A stretch of 64,000 nucleotides of DNA from Streptomyces canus (GTDB lineage Bacteria; Actinomycetota; Actinomycetes; Streptomycetales; Streptomycetaceae). Shown one piece after another: positions 1 to 8,820 of the stretch. Position numbers and translations under genes: made by a program. The notes beneath the pieces are model-generated. The model was not told the DNA's origin and made no database searches. It saw only the letters and a program-made list of their open reading frames with translations. The DNA lies in contig NZ_JAUSYQ010000002.1 of NCBI RefSeq assembly GCF_030816965.1, positions 1,364,001 through 1,428,000 of the forward strand, read 5' to 3'. Every line of letters begins with the position of its first letter. The first letter of the stretch is position 1.

Positions 1-122
1 TCCGGTGGGCTCTTGCGCATGTCCTGGTCGCGGGTGAGGGACACGTTGAGCATCCAGTACACCGGGAAGAGCATGATCGCGGTCAGCAGCAGGCCGAGGG
101 CGGTCTTCAGGCGTGTTCTCAT
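1..122 (-). CDS. Carbohydrate ABC transporter permease, MalG-like (cut by window edge)
   Basis: Only the first 40 codons are inside the window. They encode a short basic N-terminus followed by one hydrophobic segment (ALGLLLTAIMLFPVYWML) and then a polar stretch, as in the first membrane helix of MalG-type inner-membrane permeases. The ATG overlaps the stop of the upstream permease gene in an ATGA arrangement, so the two are translationally coupled. Together with the neighbouring MalF-like permease and lipoprotein it would form a sugar importer. No ATPase gene is visible; in actinomycetes a shared MsiK-type ATPase elsewhere often serves such importers (family knowledge, not seen here). Confidence 0.85.
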   Translation of the reverse strand, partial: MRTRLKTALGLLLTAIMLFPVYWMLNVSLTRDQDMRKSPP

Positions 123-1072
123 GACAGCGCCTGCTTTCGCTGGACCTTCAGGTAGATCAGGCCGAAGACCAGGGCGGCGACGACGAGGAGGTTGCCGACG
201 GCGGCGCCGGGTCCGAAGGCGGGCAGCAGGTTGCCGAAGCCGAGTTGGTAGGACCAGGTGGCGAAGGTGGTGGACGAGTCGGCCGGGCCGCCCTTGGTCA
301 TGATCCAGATGATGTCGAAGACCTTGAGGGTGTAGACCAGGCCCAGCAGCAGGGTGATGGCGGAGACCGGGCGCAGCAGCGGGAAGGTGATGCTCCAGAA
401 GCGCCGCCAGGGGCCCGCGCCGTCGAGGGCGGCCGCCTCGTACAGGCTGCCGGGGATGGACTGCAGGCCGCTGTAGAGGACGACCAGGTTGAAGGGGACG
501 CCGATCCAGATGTTCGCGATGATCACCGAGGTCAGCGACCAGGACGGCGAGGTCAGCCAGTTCACCGGGCCGATCCCGATGGCGTGCAGGACGGCGTTGA
601 CGATGCCGGAGTCGCTGTTGAGCATCCACGACCAGGTCGAGGCCGACACGATCAGCGGCAGCAGCCACGGCACCAGGAACAGGGCCCTCAGGGTGGCGGA
701 GAGCCGGAAGTGCTGGTTGAAGAAGACCGCCAGCGCCAGGCCGATGCTGTACTGGAAGACCAGGCACACGCCGGTGAACACCACGGTGTGGAGCAGGGCC
801 GGGGCGAAGGTCGGGTCGTCGAAGACCGTGCGGTAGTTCGCCAGGCCGGTGAAGGGCGCATCGCCCTGCACGAACGAGCGCACGGTGTAGTGGCGCAGGC
901 TCAGGTCGAGGTTGCGGTACAGCGGGTAGGCGTAGAACAGGACGAGGTAGAGGGTCACCGGGGCGAGGAAGGCCCAGGCGGCCCACTGCGGGGAGACGGG
1001 ACGGCGCCGCACCTCGGGGGCCGCGCCCTTGGAGTCGGTCCGCGGGCGCGGCACTTGTGTCGTATGGCTCAT
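119..1072 (-). CDS. Carbohydrate ABC transporter permease, MalF/UgpA-like
   Basis: A 317-residue integral membrane protein with about six hydrophobic segments. It carries the cytoplasmic EAA loop YEAAALDGAGPWRRFWSITF, the surface that docks the ATPase in binding-protein-dependent importers. The start at MSHTTQ was chosen because it lies 20 nt after the lipoprotein stop; a longer reading would run into that gene. It probably pairs with the permease cut at the window edge. The substrate is not readable from the permease. The adjacent secreted glycosidase and shared LacI-type control point to an oligosaccharide released by that enzyme (inference). Confidence 0.9.
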   Translation of the reverse strand: MSHTTQVPRPRTDSKGAAPEVRRRPVSPQWAAWAFLAPVTLYLVLFYAYPLYRNLDLSLRHYTVRSFVQGDAPFTGLANYRTVFDDPTFAPALLHTVVFTGVCLVFQYSIGLALAVFFNQHFRLSATLRALFLVPWLLPLIVSASTWSWMLNSDSGIVNAVLHAIGIGPVNWLTSPSWSLTSVIIANIWIGVPFNLVVLYSGLQSIPGSLYEAAALDGAGPWRRFWSITFPLLRPVSAITLLLGLVYTLKVFDIIWIMTKGGPADSSTTFATWSYQLGFGNLLPAFGPGAAVGNLLVVAALVFGLIYLKVQRKQALS

Positions 1073-1092
1073 CAACTGGCCCCGGGATGTGC

Positions 1093-2340
1093 TCACTTGA
1101 CGGCGGACTGGGCGTCGGTCAGCGCGTCCTTCGGGGACTTCGAGCCGCTGAGGGCGGACTGGACGGCCTTCCACATCTGCTCGGAGATCTTGGGGTACTT
1201 GGTGCCCAGGTCGTCGCTGGTGCGTCCCTTGGCGGCCTTGACCGCGTCGACCCAGGGCTTCAGCTCCGCGTTCGCGGCCACCTGCTTGTCCTGGACCTCG
1301 CTGGTGGGGGCCACGTAGGACAGGGTGGTGTCGGTGTCGTACAGGTTCTGGGTGCTGGTCAGGCAGGTCGCCAGCTTCTGGGAGGTGGTGTAGCGGCCGG
1401 TGTCGTCCTGTACCGGGAGGGTGACGAACTCACCGCCGGTCGGGGCGGCGGCGCTGCCGCCGGAAGCGCCGGGTATCGGGAGCACGCCGTACTCGAAGCC
1501 GGCCTTCTTGGCGTTGGCGAGCTGCCAGGTGCCGTTCTCGGCGAAGGCGTAGTCGCCGGTCGCGAACTCCTGCCAGCTGGTCGTCTGGGTGTTGTTGATG
1601 ACCGAGTTGGGGGCGTAGCCGCCCTTGAGCCAGTCCTTCCACAGGGAGAGCGCCGACTCGCCCTGGGCGGAGTCGAGTTGGGTCAGCTTCGCGCCCGCGC
1701 CCCAGAACCACGGCAGGAACTGGAAGCTGCCCTCCTCGGTGCCGATCGCGGAGAAGGTGATGCCCTTCTTGCCGGCCTTCTTCACCTTCTCCAGCGCCGC
1801 CGTCAGGGACGCCCAGTCCTTCACCGAGGCGATGTCCACGCCGGCTTCCTTCAGGACCTTCTTGTTGTAGTAGAGGGCGAGGGTGTTGGCGCCGATCGGG
1901 GTGCCGTAGGTCTTGCCGCCCGACTGGCCGGCCGCGAGGAGGTTGGGGTCCACCTTCGAGGTGTCCAGCTTGTTGTCGTCGGTCGTGGTGAGGACGCCCG
2001 CCTCGGCCAGGGTCGAGACGACCGGATTGTCGACGATGAGGATGTCCGGGGAGTTGCCCTGCTGGGCCGCCAGCAGGGCCTTGTTCGTCAGGTCACTGGT
2101 GTCGAAGCCGGTCCGCTTGACCTTCACGCCCGCCTCGGTGCCGCACTTGTCCAGCAGGTTCGTCCAGGCCGAACCCTTGGCGAACTGCGGGTAGGGGTCC
2201 CAGATCGTGTACGTGCCGCTGTCGGCGCCCTTGGTGCCGCTGCTGCCGGAGCCGGAGCCGCAGGCGGTGACGCCGGTGGCGACGGCCAGGGAGATCAGGA
2301 CTGCGGCGGTCGGACGGCGCCGTCTGGCGAAGCTGTTCAT
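1093..2340 (-). CDS. Extracellular sugar-binding lipoprotein of ABC importer
   Basis: A 415-residue protein with a lipoprotein signal: basic start MNSFARRRR, a hydrophobic stretch and the lipobox VTAC at residues 24-27, followed by a Gly/Ser-rich linker. The rest has the length and composition of family 1 solute-binding proteins (WDPYPQF near the mature N-terminus, aromatic-rich pocket regions such as LPWFWGAG). It would be anchored outside the membrane and deliver sugar to the two permeases encoded immediately downstream. The start has a GGAACC-type weak ribosome site 5 nt upstream. The 128-nt gap to the upstream lacI gene may carry its own promoter. Confidence 0.9.
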   Translation of the reverse strand: MNSFARRRRPTAAVLISLAVATGVTACGSGSGSSGTKGADSGTYTIWDPYPQFAKGSAWTNLLDKCGTEAGVKVKRTGFDTSDLTNKALLAAQQGNSPDILIVDNPVVSTLAEAGVLTTTDDNKLDTSKVDPNLLAAGQSGGKTYGTPIGANTLALYYNKKVLKEAGVDIASVKDWASLTAALEKVKKAGKKGITFSAIGTEEGSFQFLPWFWGAGAKLTQLDSAQGESALSLWKDWLKGGYAPNSVINNTQTTSWQEFATGDYAFAENGTWQLANAKKAGFEYGVLPIPGASGGSAAAPTGGEFVTLPVQDDTGRYTTSQKLATCLTSTQNLYDTDTTLSYVAPTSEVQDKQVAANAELKPWVDAVKAAKGRTSDDLGTKYPKISEQMWKAVQSALSGSKSPKDALTDAQSAVK

Positions 2341-2467
2341 GGTGGGTTCCTTCGGTTTGTGGCATGCGGGTGCCGCGGCAGGGGGGCGCGCGGAGACGGG
2401 GGCACCGCGAGCAGCGCCGTGGTGTTCGGACGTGCGGCGGTGTGACGAGTGGTTCCGGGGGGGGCGA

Positions 2468-3499
2468 TCAGGCCGTCGTGTCGGCCCGCGGAGGCCCCGC
2501 GGGCCCGGTGCTGGCCCGCAGCGAGATCGGTGGGACGAGCAGGTGCTGCCGGGGCGGCGCGTCGGAGTGGTCCAGCCGCTCCACCAGCAGGTCGACGGCG
2601 AGCCGGCCCATCTCGGCCGCCGGTACGTCCGCCGCGGTGAGCTGCGGGGTCACCGTCTCCGCCCAGCGGTTGGCGACGATCCCGGTGATGGAGAAGTCGC
2701 GCGGCACATGGCGGCCCGCGTGGGCGAGCCCCCGGTAGAGGCCGCCCAGCGCGGCCTCGTTCAGGGTGACCAGGGCCGTGGTGTCCGGGTCGTCGTGCAG
2801 GATCCGTTCCACGCAGGCCTGGCCCGCGGCGGCGTCGTCCCCGCAGCAGTACGTCCGCACCGTCAGCCCGCGTTCGGCCGCGGCCTTCGTGAAGCCGTCC
2901 AGTCCGCGGTGGGCGGACTCGTACCCGGTCCTCAGGAGTTGTTCGGGCCGGTTGACGAAGGCGACTCGGCGGTGGCCGAGGTCCGCGAGGTGATGGACGC
3001 AGGCCGCCGCCAGCGCGGTGTGGTCCAGGCCGACGTACCAGCCGTCCTCCGGGTGGGCGGTGCGGCCGATGGCGACGGAGGGGAAGCCGAGCGCGGCCAG
3101 GTGATCGGCCCGGTCGTCCTCCAGCCTGATCTCCATCAGGATCGCGCCGTCGACCCTGCGCTCCCCCAGCAGCCGCTGGAAGGAACGGTCACTGTCCATG
3201 CCGCTGGGCGACAGCAGCACGTCGTAGTCGTAGGCCGCGGCGGCTTCCACCACGCTGCCGATGAAGTCCAGCTGCATCCCCGTGTAGTGGTTTCCGGCCG
3301 GCGGAAAGACCAGGCCGATGGTGCTGGTCCGCCCGTTGGCCAGGGCGCGGGCGCTGGCGCTGGGCTGGTAGCCCAGTTCGTCGACGACCTGCTGGATCTT
3401 CCGGCGCGTGTCCTCCGACACCGGGCGCTTGCCGCTCAGTGCGTAGGACACGGTGCTGCGCGAGACACCGGCCCGCCGGGCGATCTCACCGATGTTCAC
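2468..3499 (-). CDS. LacI-family transcriptional regulator
   Basis: 343 residues. An N-terminal LacI helix-turn-helix (IGEIARRAGVSRSTVSYALS, residues 3-22) with the hinge sequence ARALANGRTSTIGLVFP around residues 52-68 is followed by a periplasmic-binding-protein-like sensor domain. The start is GTG with AAGGAG 5 nt upstream. It lies between the importer operon (same strand) and the divergent large glycosidase. The divergent gap carries two identical 12-bp palindromes with a central CpG, as LacI-family operators usually have. It is therefore likely a local repressor of the glycosidase, itself and possibly the importer, released by an oligosaccharide inducer (inference). Confidence 0.92.
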   Translation of the reverse strand: MNIGEIARRAGVSRSTVSYALSGKRPVSEDTRRKIQQVVDELGYQPSASARALANGRTSTIGLVFPPAGNHYTGMQLDFIGSVVEAAAAYDYDVLLSPSGMDSDRSFQRLLGERRVDGAILMEIRLEDDRADHLAALGFPSVAIGRTAHPEDGWYVGLDHTALAAACVHHLADLGHRRVAFVNRPEQLLRTGYESAHRGLDGFTKAAAERGLTVRTYCCGDDAAAGQACVERILHDDPDTTALVTLNEAALGGLYRGLAHAGRHVPRDFSITGIVANRWAETVTPQLTAADVPAAEMGRLAVDLLVERLDHSDAPPRQHLLVPPISLRASTGPAGPPRADTTA

Positions 3500-3530
3500 G
3501 GCGACTCCTTGGGACGGGCGACCGGCTTGT

Positions 3531-3542
3531 CGAACCGGTTCG
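3531..3542. promoter_or_regulatory. Palindromic LacI-type operator, site 1
   Basis: Perfect 12-bp palindrome CGAACCGGTTCG located 32 nt upstream of the lacI start. The identical sequence occurs once more in the same divergent region. A central CpG in an even palindrome is characteristic of LacI-family operators. The position suggests autoregulation. Confidence 0.75.
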
Positions 3543-3671
3543 CGTGGAAGTGAACGTAGGAACTGCCCCGACGCCTGTCAATACCCTGAACGTATTCGCT
3601 GAGGGGGGAAGAGACGGCGAGATCCCCGTGTCGAAGGGATTGCTGGCCCGATGCCCCGGTGCTAGCTTCGC

Positions 3672-3683
3672 CGAACCGGTTCG
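3672..3683. promoter_or_regulatory. Palindromic LacI-type operator, site 2
   Basis: Second exact copy of CGAACCGGTTCG, 141 bp from the first (centre to centre) and 164 nt before the glycosidase ATG. A degenerate third copy (TCGAACCGATCCGA, 3779-3792) lies closer to the glycosidase. Multiple sites would allow looping, and the third may overlap the glycosidase promoter (inference). Confidence 0.75.
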
Positions 3684-3846
3684 ACACAGTCGCCCAGGGC
3701 GACTCTCTCGCACCTACCGTCACAGAGCCGCCGCACCCGCATCCCCCTGCACGCGCCCTCCCCCTGCACCTGCCTGGATCGAACCGATCCGACGGCGACT
3801 GAGACGGGCCGACGGAACCCGTTACTCGACGATTGAGGACGTATCC

Positions 3847-6800
3847 ATGTCATCCGCTGACAGATCCACGCGCCGCCGCGCGCCGGCCGCCATGGCGCTG
3901 GCCCTCGGCGCGGGCCTGCTGGCCGCGCCCGCCGTCTCCGCGCACGCGGCCGAGGCGCCCGGGCCCGCCGCCCGCTACACCTTCGACCAGGACGACCTCG
4001 CCTCCGGAAACATCACCGACAGTTCCGGCAACGGCCTGACGGCGAGCCTGGTGAACGGCTCGACGGCCCAGTCCGTGGCGGGCACGGACGGCGGCAAGGC
4101 GCTGGCCCTGCCCGGCGGGGCCCCCACCTCCGACGGCGCCTACGTCCGTCTGCCCCGCGAAGTGGTCGGCGACGCCACCGACTTGACGGTCTCCGCCCGG
4201 GTGAAGTGGAGCGGCGACAAGTCGTCCTGGCAGCGGATCTTCGACCTGGGCACCGACACCACCAAGTACCTCTTCAGCACGCCGTACAACGGCAGCGGGC
4301 TGTTCCAGACCTCCGTGACCACCGGCGGAGGCGGCGCGGAGACCCAGGTCCGCGGCTACGCGGCGCTGCCCGCGGACGCGTGGCGGACGGTCACCGTCAC
4401 CCTCGACACCAGCGCCGGCCGGCTCACCACCTACCTCGACGGGGTGGCGGTCTCCTCCGCCGCGACCGCCATCAAGGCCAAGGACCTGCTGAGCGGTTCG
4501 GCGACCGCCGCCGGCTACATAGGCAAGTCCCTCTACCCGGACCCGCTGCTCAAGGGCGCCGTCGACGACTTCACCGTGTGGCACTCGGCGCTCACCGCCG
4601 AGCAGGTGGCCGGCCTGGTCGGCGCCGTACCGACCCTCCAGGAGCTCTCGAAGACGTCCTTCGACGTCCGTACGACCGACGGGACCGCCCCGGCCCTCCC
4701 GGCGGCCGTCCGCGCCGGCTTCTCCGACGGTTACGACCGCGACACTCCTGTCACCTGGGACGCCGTACCGCCCGAGAAGTACGCCGAGCCCGGGACCTTC
4801 ACCGTGGCCGGAACGGCGGCGGGACGCGCGGTGCGGGCGAACGTCACCGTGGTCCGCGAGGGGCAGCTCGCCGTCGACCTCGGCTCGGACACCGGCGCCT
4901 TCCACGGCGGCGCCTCCGGCACCCTCTACGGCGTGTACGGACCGGACGTCCCCACCAACAACCTCATCGAGGGCATGGGCCTGCGCACGGTCTCCACCAA
5001 GGCGCAGGACGGTCCGCAGCACCCCGGCGCCGACGCGCTGGACGTGGTCAAGCCGCTCGCCGACTCCACCGACGGCGACGTGTACATCTACATGACCGAC
5101 ATCCACCGCGGCTTCCCGTACGAGTGGCCGGGCGACACCCCAGCGGAGAAGCTCAGGCTCTACGAGGAGAAGATCGCCAAGCAGGTCGACCAGGTGCTCC
5201 AGCTGCCGAAGCAGTACCAGGACAACATCGTCTTCGTGCCGTTCAACGAGCCCGAGGGCAACATGTTCGGCACCGGCCAGTGGAGCTACAACAAGGTCAG
5301 CTGGCTGAGCGACCCCGACGACTACTTCGCCGCCTGGGACTCCGCGTACAAGCTCATCAAGACCAAGATGCCGGACGCCCGTATCGCCGGTCCCAACACC
5401 AGCATCCTCTATGACCAGGTGAAGGGATTCCTCACCCATGCCCTGGCCGCAGGCACCCTCCCGGACGTCATCACCTGGCACGAGCTGAGCCACCCGGAGG
5501 CGGTGCGCGCGAGCGTCGCCAAGTACCGGGTGTGGGAGAAGGAGTTGTTCAAGGGCACCGACCGCGAGGGCACCCGACTCCCCGTCAACATCAACGAGTA
5601 CGCCTTCAACTACCACACCTCCGTCCCCGGCCAGATGATCCAGTGGGTCTCCGCGATCGAGGAGTCCAAGGTGGACGCCGACATCGCGTACTGGAACATC
5701 GACGGCAACCTCTCCGACTCCGCGGTGCAGTCCAACCGCGGCAACGGCCAGTGGTGGCTGCTCCATTCCTATGCCTCGATGAGCGGGCACACGGTGGCGG
5801 TGACCCCGCCGTTCCCCGGCGAGAACTACACCATGCAGGGCGTGGCCACGGTGGACCAGAAGAAGAAGCAGGCCCGGCTGCTCTTCGGCGGCTCCACGGG
5901 CAAGGGCCACATCACCTTCTCGAACGTCCCGAAGAAGCTCTTCGGTGACCGTGTGCACGCCTGGGTGCGGGAGATCGAGTGGAGCGGGCAGGTGGGCGAC
6001 TCCTCCGGCCCGAAGCTGCTCACGGAGACGAACCTGAAGGTCGCGGACGACGGCACGGTCACCGTCGACTTCGGTGACGGCGCGCTGCCGAAGCTGAAGG
6101 AGTCCTCGGCGTACGAGATCGTCCTCAGCCCGGCCGGGAAGGCGGCGAACACCCAGTCCCCGCCGGTGCGTTGGCAGGGCTCGTACGAGGCGGAGGACGC
6201 GGCCCACACCGGGTCCGGCTACTCGAAGAACGGCCCGGAGGGTTCCACCTCCGACGTGTCGAAGTTCTACACCTCCGGCGGCTACGACGTGGGCGGTCTG
6301 CGCACCGGCTCGGATGTCACGCTCGACTTCACGGTGGACGTGCCCGAGGACGGCACCTACGACCTGAGCGTCTTCGCCAACTCCCTCAACACCTTCGACA
6401 AGGTGAAGGAGCAGGGGCCCACCAATGTCTTCCTGCGCGTGGACGGCCAGGCCGGCAGCGAGCAGCAGCTGTATCTGCCGCTCGGCTACAAGTGGGTGGT
6501 GTGGGACCACACCGACACCAAGGTGAAGCTCACCAAGGGCAAGCACACCCTGACGCTCGCGGCGAAGAGCCTGGACGGCAAGCGGGCGACGAAGGGTGAC
6601 GCCATCGTCGACCGCCTCACCCTCGCCCTTCCCGGGGCCTCGGCCGGCACCCAGGTCCACGAGGGCGAACTGGCCTGGCTGAGCGGCGGGGCACAGCCCG
6701 TCTACACCCTGCCCGAGCGGGCGGCCACCGGCTCGGGCGCGGCCCGGCTCGCCAAGGGCCAGACCGCCACGTTCTGGGTGTACTCCCCCGCCGACCGTGA

Positions 6801-7497
6801 GGCCACGCTCGAGGTCGACACCCTCGACGGCGCCGGCGCACGGCTCTCCGTCAACGGACACGACGTCCGGCGCCTGGCCAAGGGCAGGAGCAGCGTCGCG
6901 GTCTCCCTCTCCGGCGGTGTCAACAAGGTGACGCTGACGGGCGGTTCGTCGGCCACGCTCGTCGACCGTCTGACGGTCACACCGACCGAGGGCGCGCTGA
7001 AAGCCCGTACGTACGAGGCCCAGGACGCGGTGCTCGCGGGCTCGGCCACCCTCACCCCGCTGCCCCTGGCCACCGACGGCACGGCGATCACCGGCATCGG
7101 CGGCGAGCCGGGCAACGGCAACACCGCGACGTTCACCGTCGCCGCGGACCCGGCCGGTCTGTACGCGCTGCGCGTCCGCTACTCCAACCCGGAGCAGTCC
7201 GAGGCCACCCACTACAACCCGGACCCGCTGGCCCGCCACGCCGACATCACCGTCAACGGCGGGGAGACGCGGCGCGTCGGCTTCCCGCACAGCTTCCACC
7301 AGGACAACTTCTGGGAGCTGACCGTCCCCGTCACCCTGAAGAAGGGACAGAACACGATCGCCTTCCGCTCCGAGGAACTGCCGAACTTCGACGGTACGAC
7401 CTACGCCTCGGACACCTTCCCCGGGGTGCTGCTCCGATCCCGGTACGCGCCGCTGATCGACCGCATCACCGTGGCGCCGTACTCGCGGGAGAGGTGA
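3847..7497 (+). CDS. Secreted multidomain glycoside hydrolase (clan GH-A, GH39-like) with LamG, Ig-like and CBM35-type domains
   Basis: 1216 residues. Residues 1-36 form an export signal (RRRAPAAMALALGAGLLAAPAVSAHA). Then come a LamG/concanavalin-like domain (about 42-255), a Big_4-type Ig-like domain (about 268-340), a catalytic TIM-barrel (about 345-690), a CBM35-like module opening YEAEDAAHTGSGY (about 778-930) and further carbohydrate-binding-like modules to the C-terminus (YEAQDAVLAGSATL near 1055). The barrel shows the clan GH-A pair: NEP acid/base in VPFNEPEGN (Glu468) and nucleophile in NINEYAFN (Glu584). The exact GH family cannot be fixed by eye; GH39 fits best. It is divergent from the LacI gene and its operators. 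The likely role is to cut a plant or fungal heteropolysaccharide outside the cell, with products taken up by the adjacent ABC importer. The start has GAGGAC about 6 nt upstream. Confidence 0.85.
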   Translation: MSSADRSTRRRAPAAMALALGAGLLAAPAVSAHAAEAPGPAARYTFDQDDLASGNITDSSGNGLTASLVNGSTAQSVAGTDGGKALALPGGAPTSDGAYVRLPREVVGDATDLTVSARVKWSGDKSSWQRIFDLGTDTTKYLFSTPYNGSGLFQTSVTTGGGGAETQVRGYAALPADAWRTVTVTLDTSAGRLTTYLDGVAVSSAATAIKAKDLLSGSATAAGYIGKSLYPDPLLKGAVDDFTVWHSALTAEQVAGLVGAVPTLQELSKTSFDVRTTDGTAPALPAAVRAGFSDGYDRDTPVTWDAVPPEKYAEPGTFTVAGTAAGRAVRANVTVVREGQLAVDLGSDTGAFHGGASGTLYGVYGPDVPTNNLIEGMGLRTVSTKAQDGPQHPGADALDVVKPLADSTDGDVYIYMTDIHRGFPYEWPGDTPAEKLRLYEEKIAKQVDQVLQLPKQYQDNIVFVPFNEPEGNMFGTGQWSYNKVSWLSDPDDYFAAWDSAYKLIKTKMPDARIAGPNTSILYDQVKGFLTHALAAGTLPDVITWHELSHPEAVRASVAKYRVWEKELFKGTDREGTRLPVNINEYAFNYHTSVPGQMIQWVSAIEESKVDADIAYWNIDGNLSDSAVQSNRGNGQWWLLHSYASMSGHTVAVTPPFPGENYTMQGVATVDQKKKQARLLFGGSTGKGHITFSNVPKKLFGDRVHAWVREIEWSGQVGDSSGPKLLTETNLKVADDGTVTVDFGDGALPKLKESSAYEIVLSPAGKAANTQSPPVRWQGSYEAEDAAHTGSGYSKNGPEGSTSDVSKFYTSGGYDVGGLRTGSDVTLDFTVDVPEDGTYDLSVFANSLNTFDKVKEQGPTNVFLRVDGQAGSEQQLYLPLGYKWVVWDHTDTKVKLTKGKHTLTLAAKSLDGKRATKGDAIVDRLTLALPGASAGTQVHEGELAWLSGGAQPVYTLPERAATGSGAARLAKGQTATFWVYSPADREATLEVDTLDGAGARLSVNGHDVRRLAKGRSSVAVSLSGGVNKVTLTGGSSATLVDRLTVTPTEGALKARTYEAQDAVLAGSATLTPLPLATDGTAITGIGGEPGNGNTATFTVAADPAGLYALRVRYSNPEQSEATHYNPDPLARHADITVNGGETRRVGFPHSFHQDNFWELTVPVTLKKGQNTIAFRSEELPNFDGTTYASDTFPGVLLRSRYAPLIDRITVAPYSRER

Positions 7498-7502
7498 TCA
7501 CC

Positions 7503-7530
7503 ACCGGCGGCGCCATCGGGCGCCGCCGGT
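7503..7530 (+). terminator. Hairpin terminator after the glycosidase
   Basis: Perfect 12-bp stem ACCGGCGGCGCC / GGCGCCGCCGGT with a 4-nt loop, starting 5 nt after the glycosidase stop. There is no T-tract, as is common for terminators in high-GC actinomycetes. Confidence 0.75.
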
Positions 7531-7560
7531 GCCGGCCCTCCTGACAAGGTTCGACCCACT

Positions 7561-7600
7561 GGCCGCGGCGGCCATCCCCATCCGGATGGCCGCCGCGGCC
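7561..7600. terminator. Long perfect hairpin between convergent genes
   Basis: Perfect 17-bp inverted repeat (7561-7577 with 7584-7600) and a 6-nt loop. It lies between the glycosidase end and the end of the convergent lacI gene, so it probably works as a bidirectional terminator. Confidence 0.8.
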
Positions 7601-7639
7601 TCCCCGCTTGTCCAGCGGGAGGGACACCTCTCCGGTCGC

Positions 7640-8737
7640 TCAGTCGGTGGCGGTCGGCGACGCGTCGGACGCGCCGCGCGAACCGGAGGACGGATGCCAC
7701 CCGCCCGTCGGCGGGGGCGCCGTCGACGCGCGTACGACGAGCTCGACCGGTGGGTCGCTCGCCGGTGCCGGCTCGGCGTCCGGTTTCTCGATGGCCTGCA
7801 CCAGGAGCCGCAGCCCTTCCCGGGCCACGGCGTCGAACGGCTGGCGCACGGTGGTCAGCGGTGGGGTGACATAGGCGGAGACGGGGATGTCGTCGAAGCC
7901 GACGACACTCACGTCCTCCGGCACGCGCAGGCCCGCTTCCAGCAGTGCGCGGATCAGGCCGACGGCCATGTCGTCGTTGGCGGCGAACACCGCGGTGACA
8001 TCACCGGCGGCGGCGAGTTCGTGGCCCGCCGTGTAGCCGGACGAGGCCGACCAGTCGCCCTCGATGACGGGCGGCTGTTCCCTGTTCCGTGCGGCGAGCG
8101 CCGCCCGCCAGCCCTGGAGACGGTCCCGGGCAGCGAACCACCTTTGCGGACCGGCCAGGTGATGGACCGTCACATGCCCGAGCTCCAGCAGGTGTTCGGT
8201 GGCCGCTCGCGCCAGTGACTCGGCACCGACGCCTGCCGCCACCGCGCGCGGGCCCCCGAACGTCGCGGGCGCGCCGAGGACCAGGACCGGGACGCCGGCC
8301 CTGAGCGGCGCCGAACCCTCGTCGATCGGTTCGGACACGACGATGCCGTCCACGCCCTGTTCGAGGAGCGACTCCACGGCCCCCGCGACACCCGCCGGAT
8401 CGCCCTCCTGCGTGTTGACCACCCGGAGCGCGTATCCCGCGTCCCGGGCGGCCCGCTCGATGCCGATGAGCAGGGAGGCGGGGCCGTACAGGGCGGTTCC
8501 GAGCGCGACGACGCCGATCGAACGGGTACGTCCCGAGGCCAGGGCACGGGCCGCGCCGTTCAGCCGGTAGCCGAGTTCCTCCGCGGCTCGGAGCACCCGC
8601 CCTCGTACATCGGCGGACACGTACCGCTCACCGTTGAAGACCCGCGAGACCGTCTTCTGCGAAACACCGGCCAGCCTGGCCACATCCACGGCGCGTGGCG
8701 CGCCGGGGCTCTGGCCCTGTCCTCCCACTGGCGTCAT
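7640..8737 (-). CDS. LacI-family transcriptional regulator (second)
   Basis: 365 residues from MTPVGG, chosen because GGGAGA lies about 7 nt upstream; a longer in-frame reading adds an uncharacteristic Arg-rich leader. The helix-turn-helix VDVARLAGVSQKTVSRVFNG (residues 17-36) and hinge ARALASGRTRSIGVVALG precede a sugar-binding effector domain (ANDDMAVGLIRAL and VSVVGFDDIPVS are typical of the LacI core). It is separated from the alpha-galactosidase gene by a short remnant. The 16-bp CpG-centred palindrome in the alpha-galactosidase promoter is a plausible target (inference). Confidence 0.9.
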   Translation of the reverse strand: MTPVGGQGQSPGAPRAVDVARLAGVSQKTVSRVFNGERYVSADVRGRVLRAAEELGYRLNGAARALASGRTRSIGVVALGTALYGPASLLIGIERAARDAGYALRVVNTQEGDPAGVAGAVESLLEQGVDGIVVSEPIDEGSAPLRAGVPVLVLGAPATFGGPRAVAAGVGAESLARAATEHLLELGHVTVHHLAGPQRWFAARDRLQGWRAALAARNREQPPVIEGDWSASSGYTAGHELAAAGDVTAVFAANDDMAVGLIRALLEAGLRVPEDVSVVGFDDIPVSAYVTPPLTTVRQPFDAVAREGLRLLVQAIEKPDAEPAPASDPPVELVVRASTAPPPTGGWHPSSGSRGASDASPTATD

Positions 8738-8820
8738 TGATGTCTCCCGAAGTCCGGCACCTCGAATCCTACGCAGTCGACGATGTGCCGCCACACCGTC
8801 CGACCTCGGGCGAGAAGCGG

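Noticed and set aside
245..1318. Long plus-strand open frames opposite the sugar importer genes
   Set aside because: They are antisense to clear ABC permease and lipoprotein genes and encode His/Gln/Gly-rich sequence without domains, the usual artefact of high-GC DNA.
2371..2380. TGCCGCGGCA palindrome before the sugar-binding lipoprotein gene as an operator
   Set aside because: Short palindromes of G and C are expected by chance here, and it is unrelated to the two clear operators nearby.
3850..7299. 1149-codon open frame antisense to the large glycosidase
   Set aside because: Low-complexity translation with no motif; the plus strand has signal peptide, catalytic residues and modules. Length alone is not evidence at this GC content.
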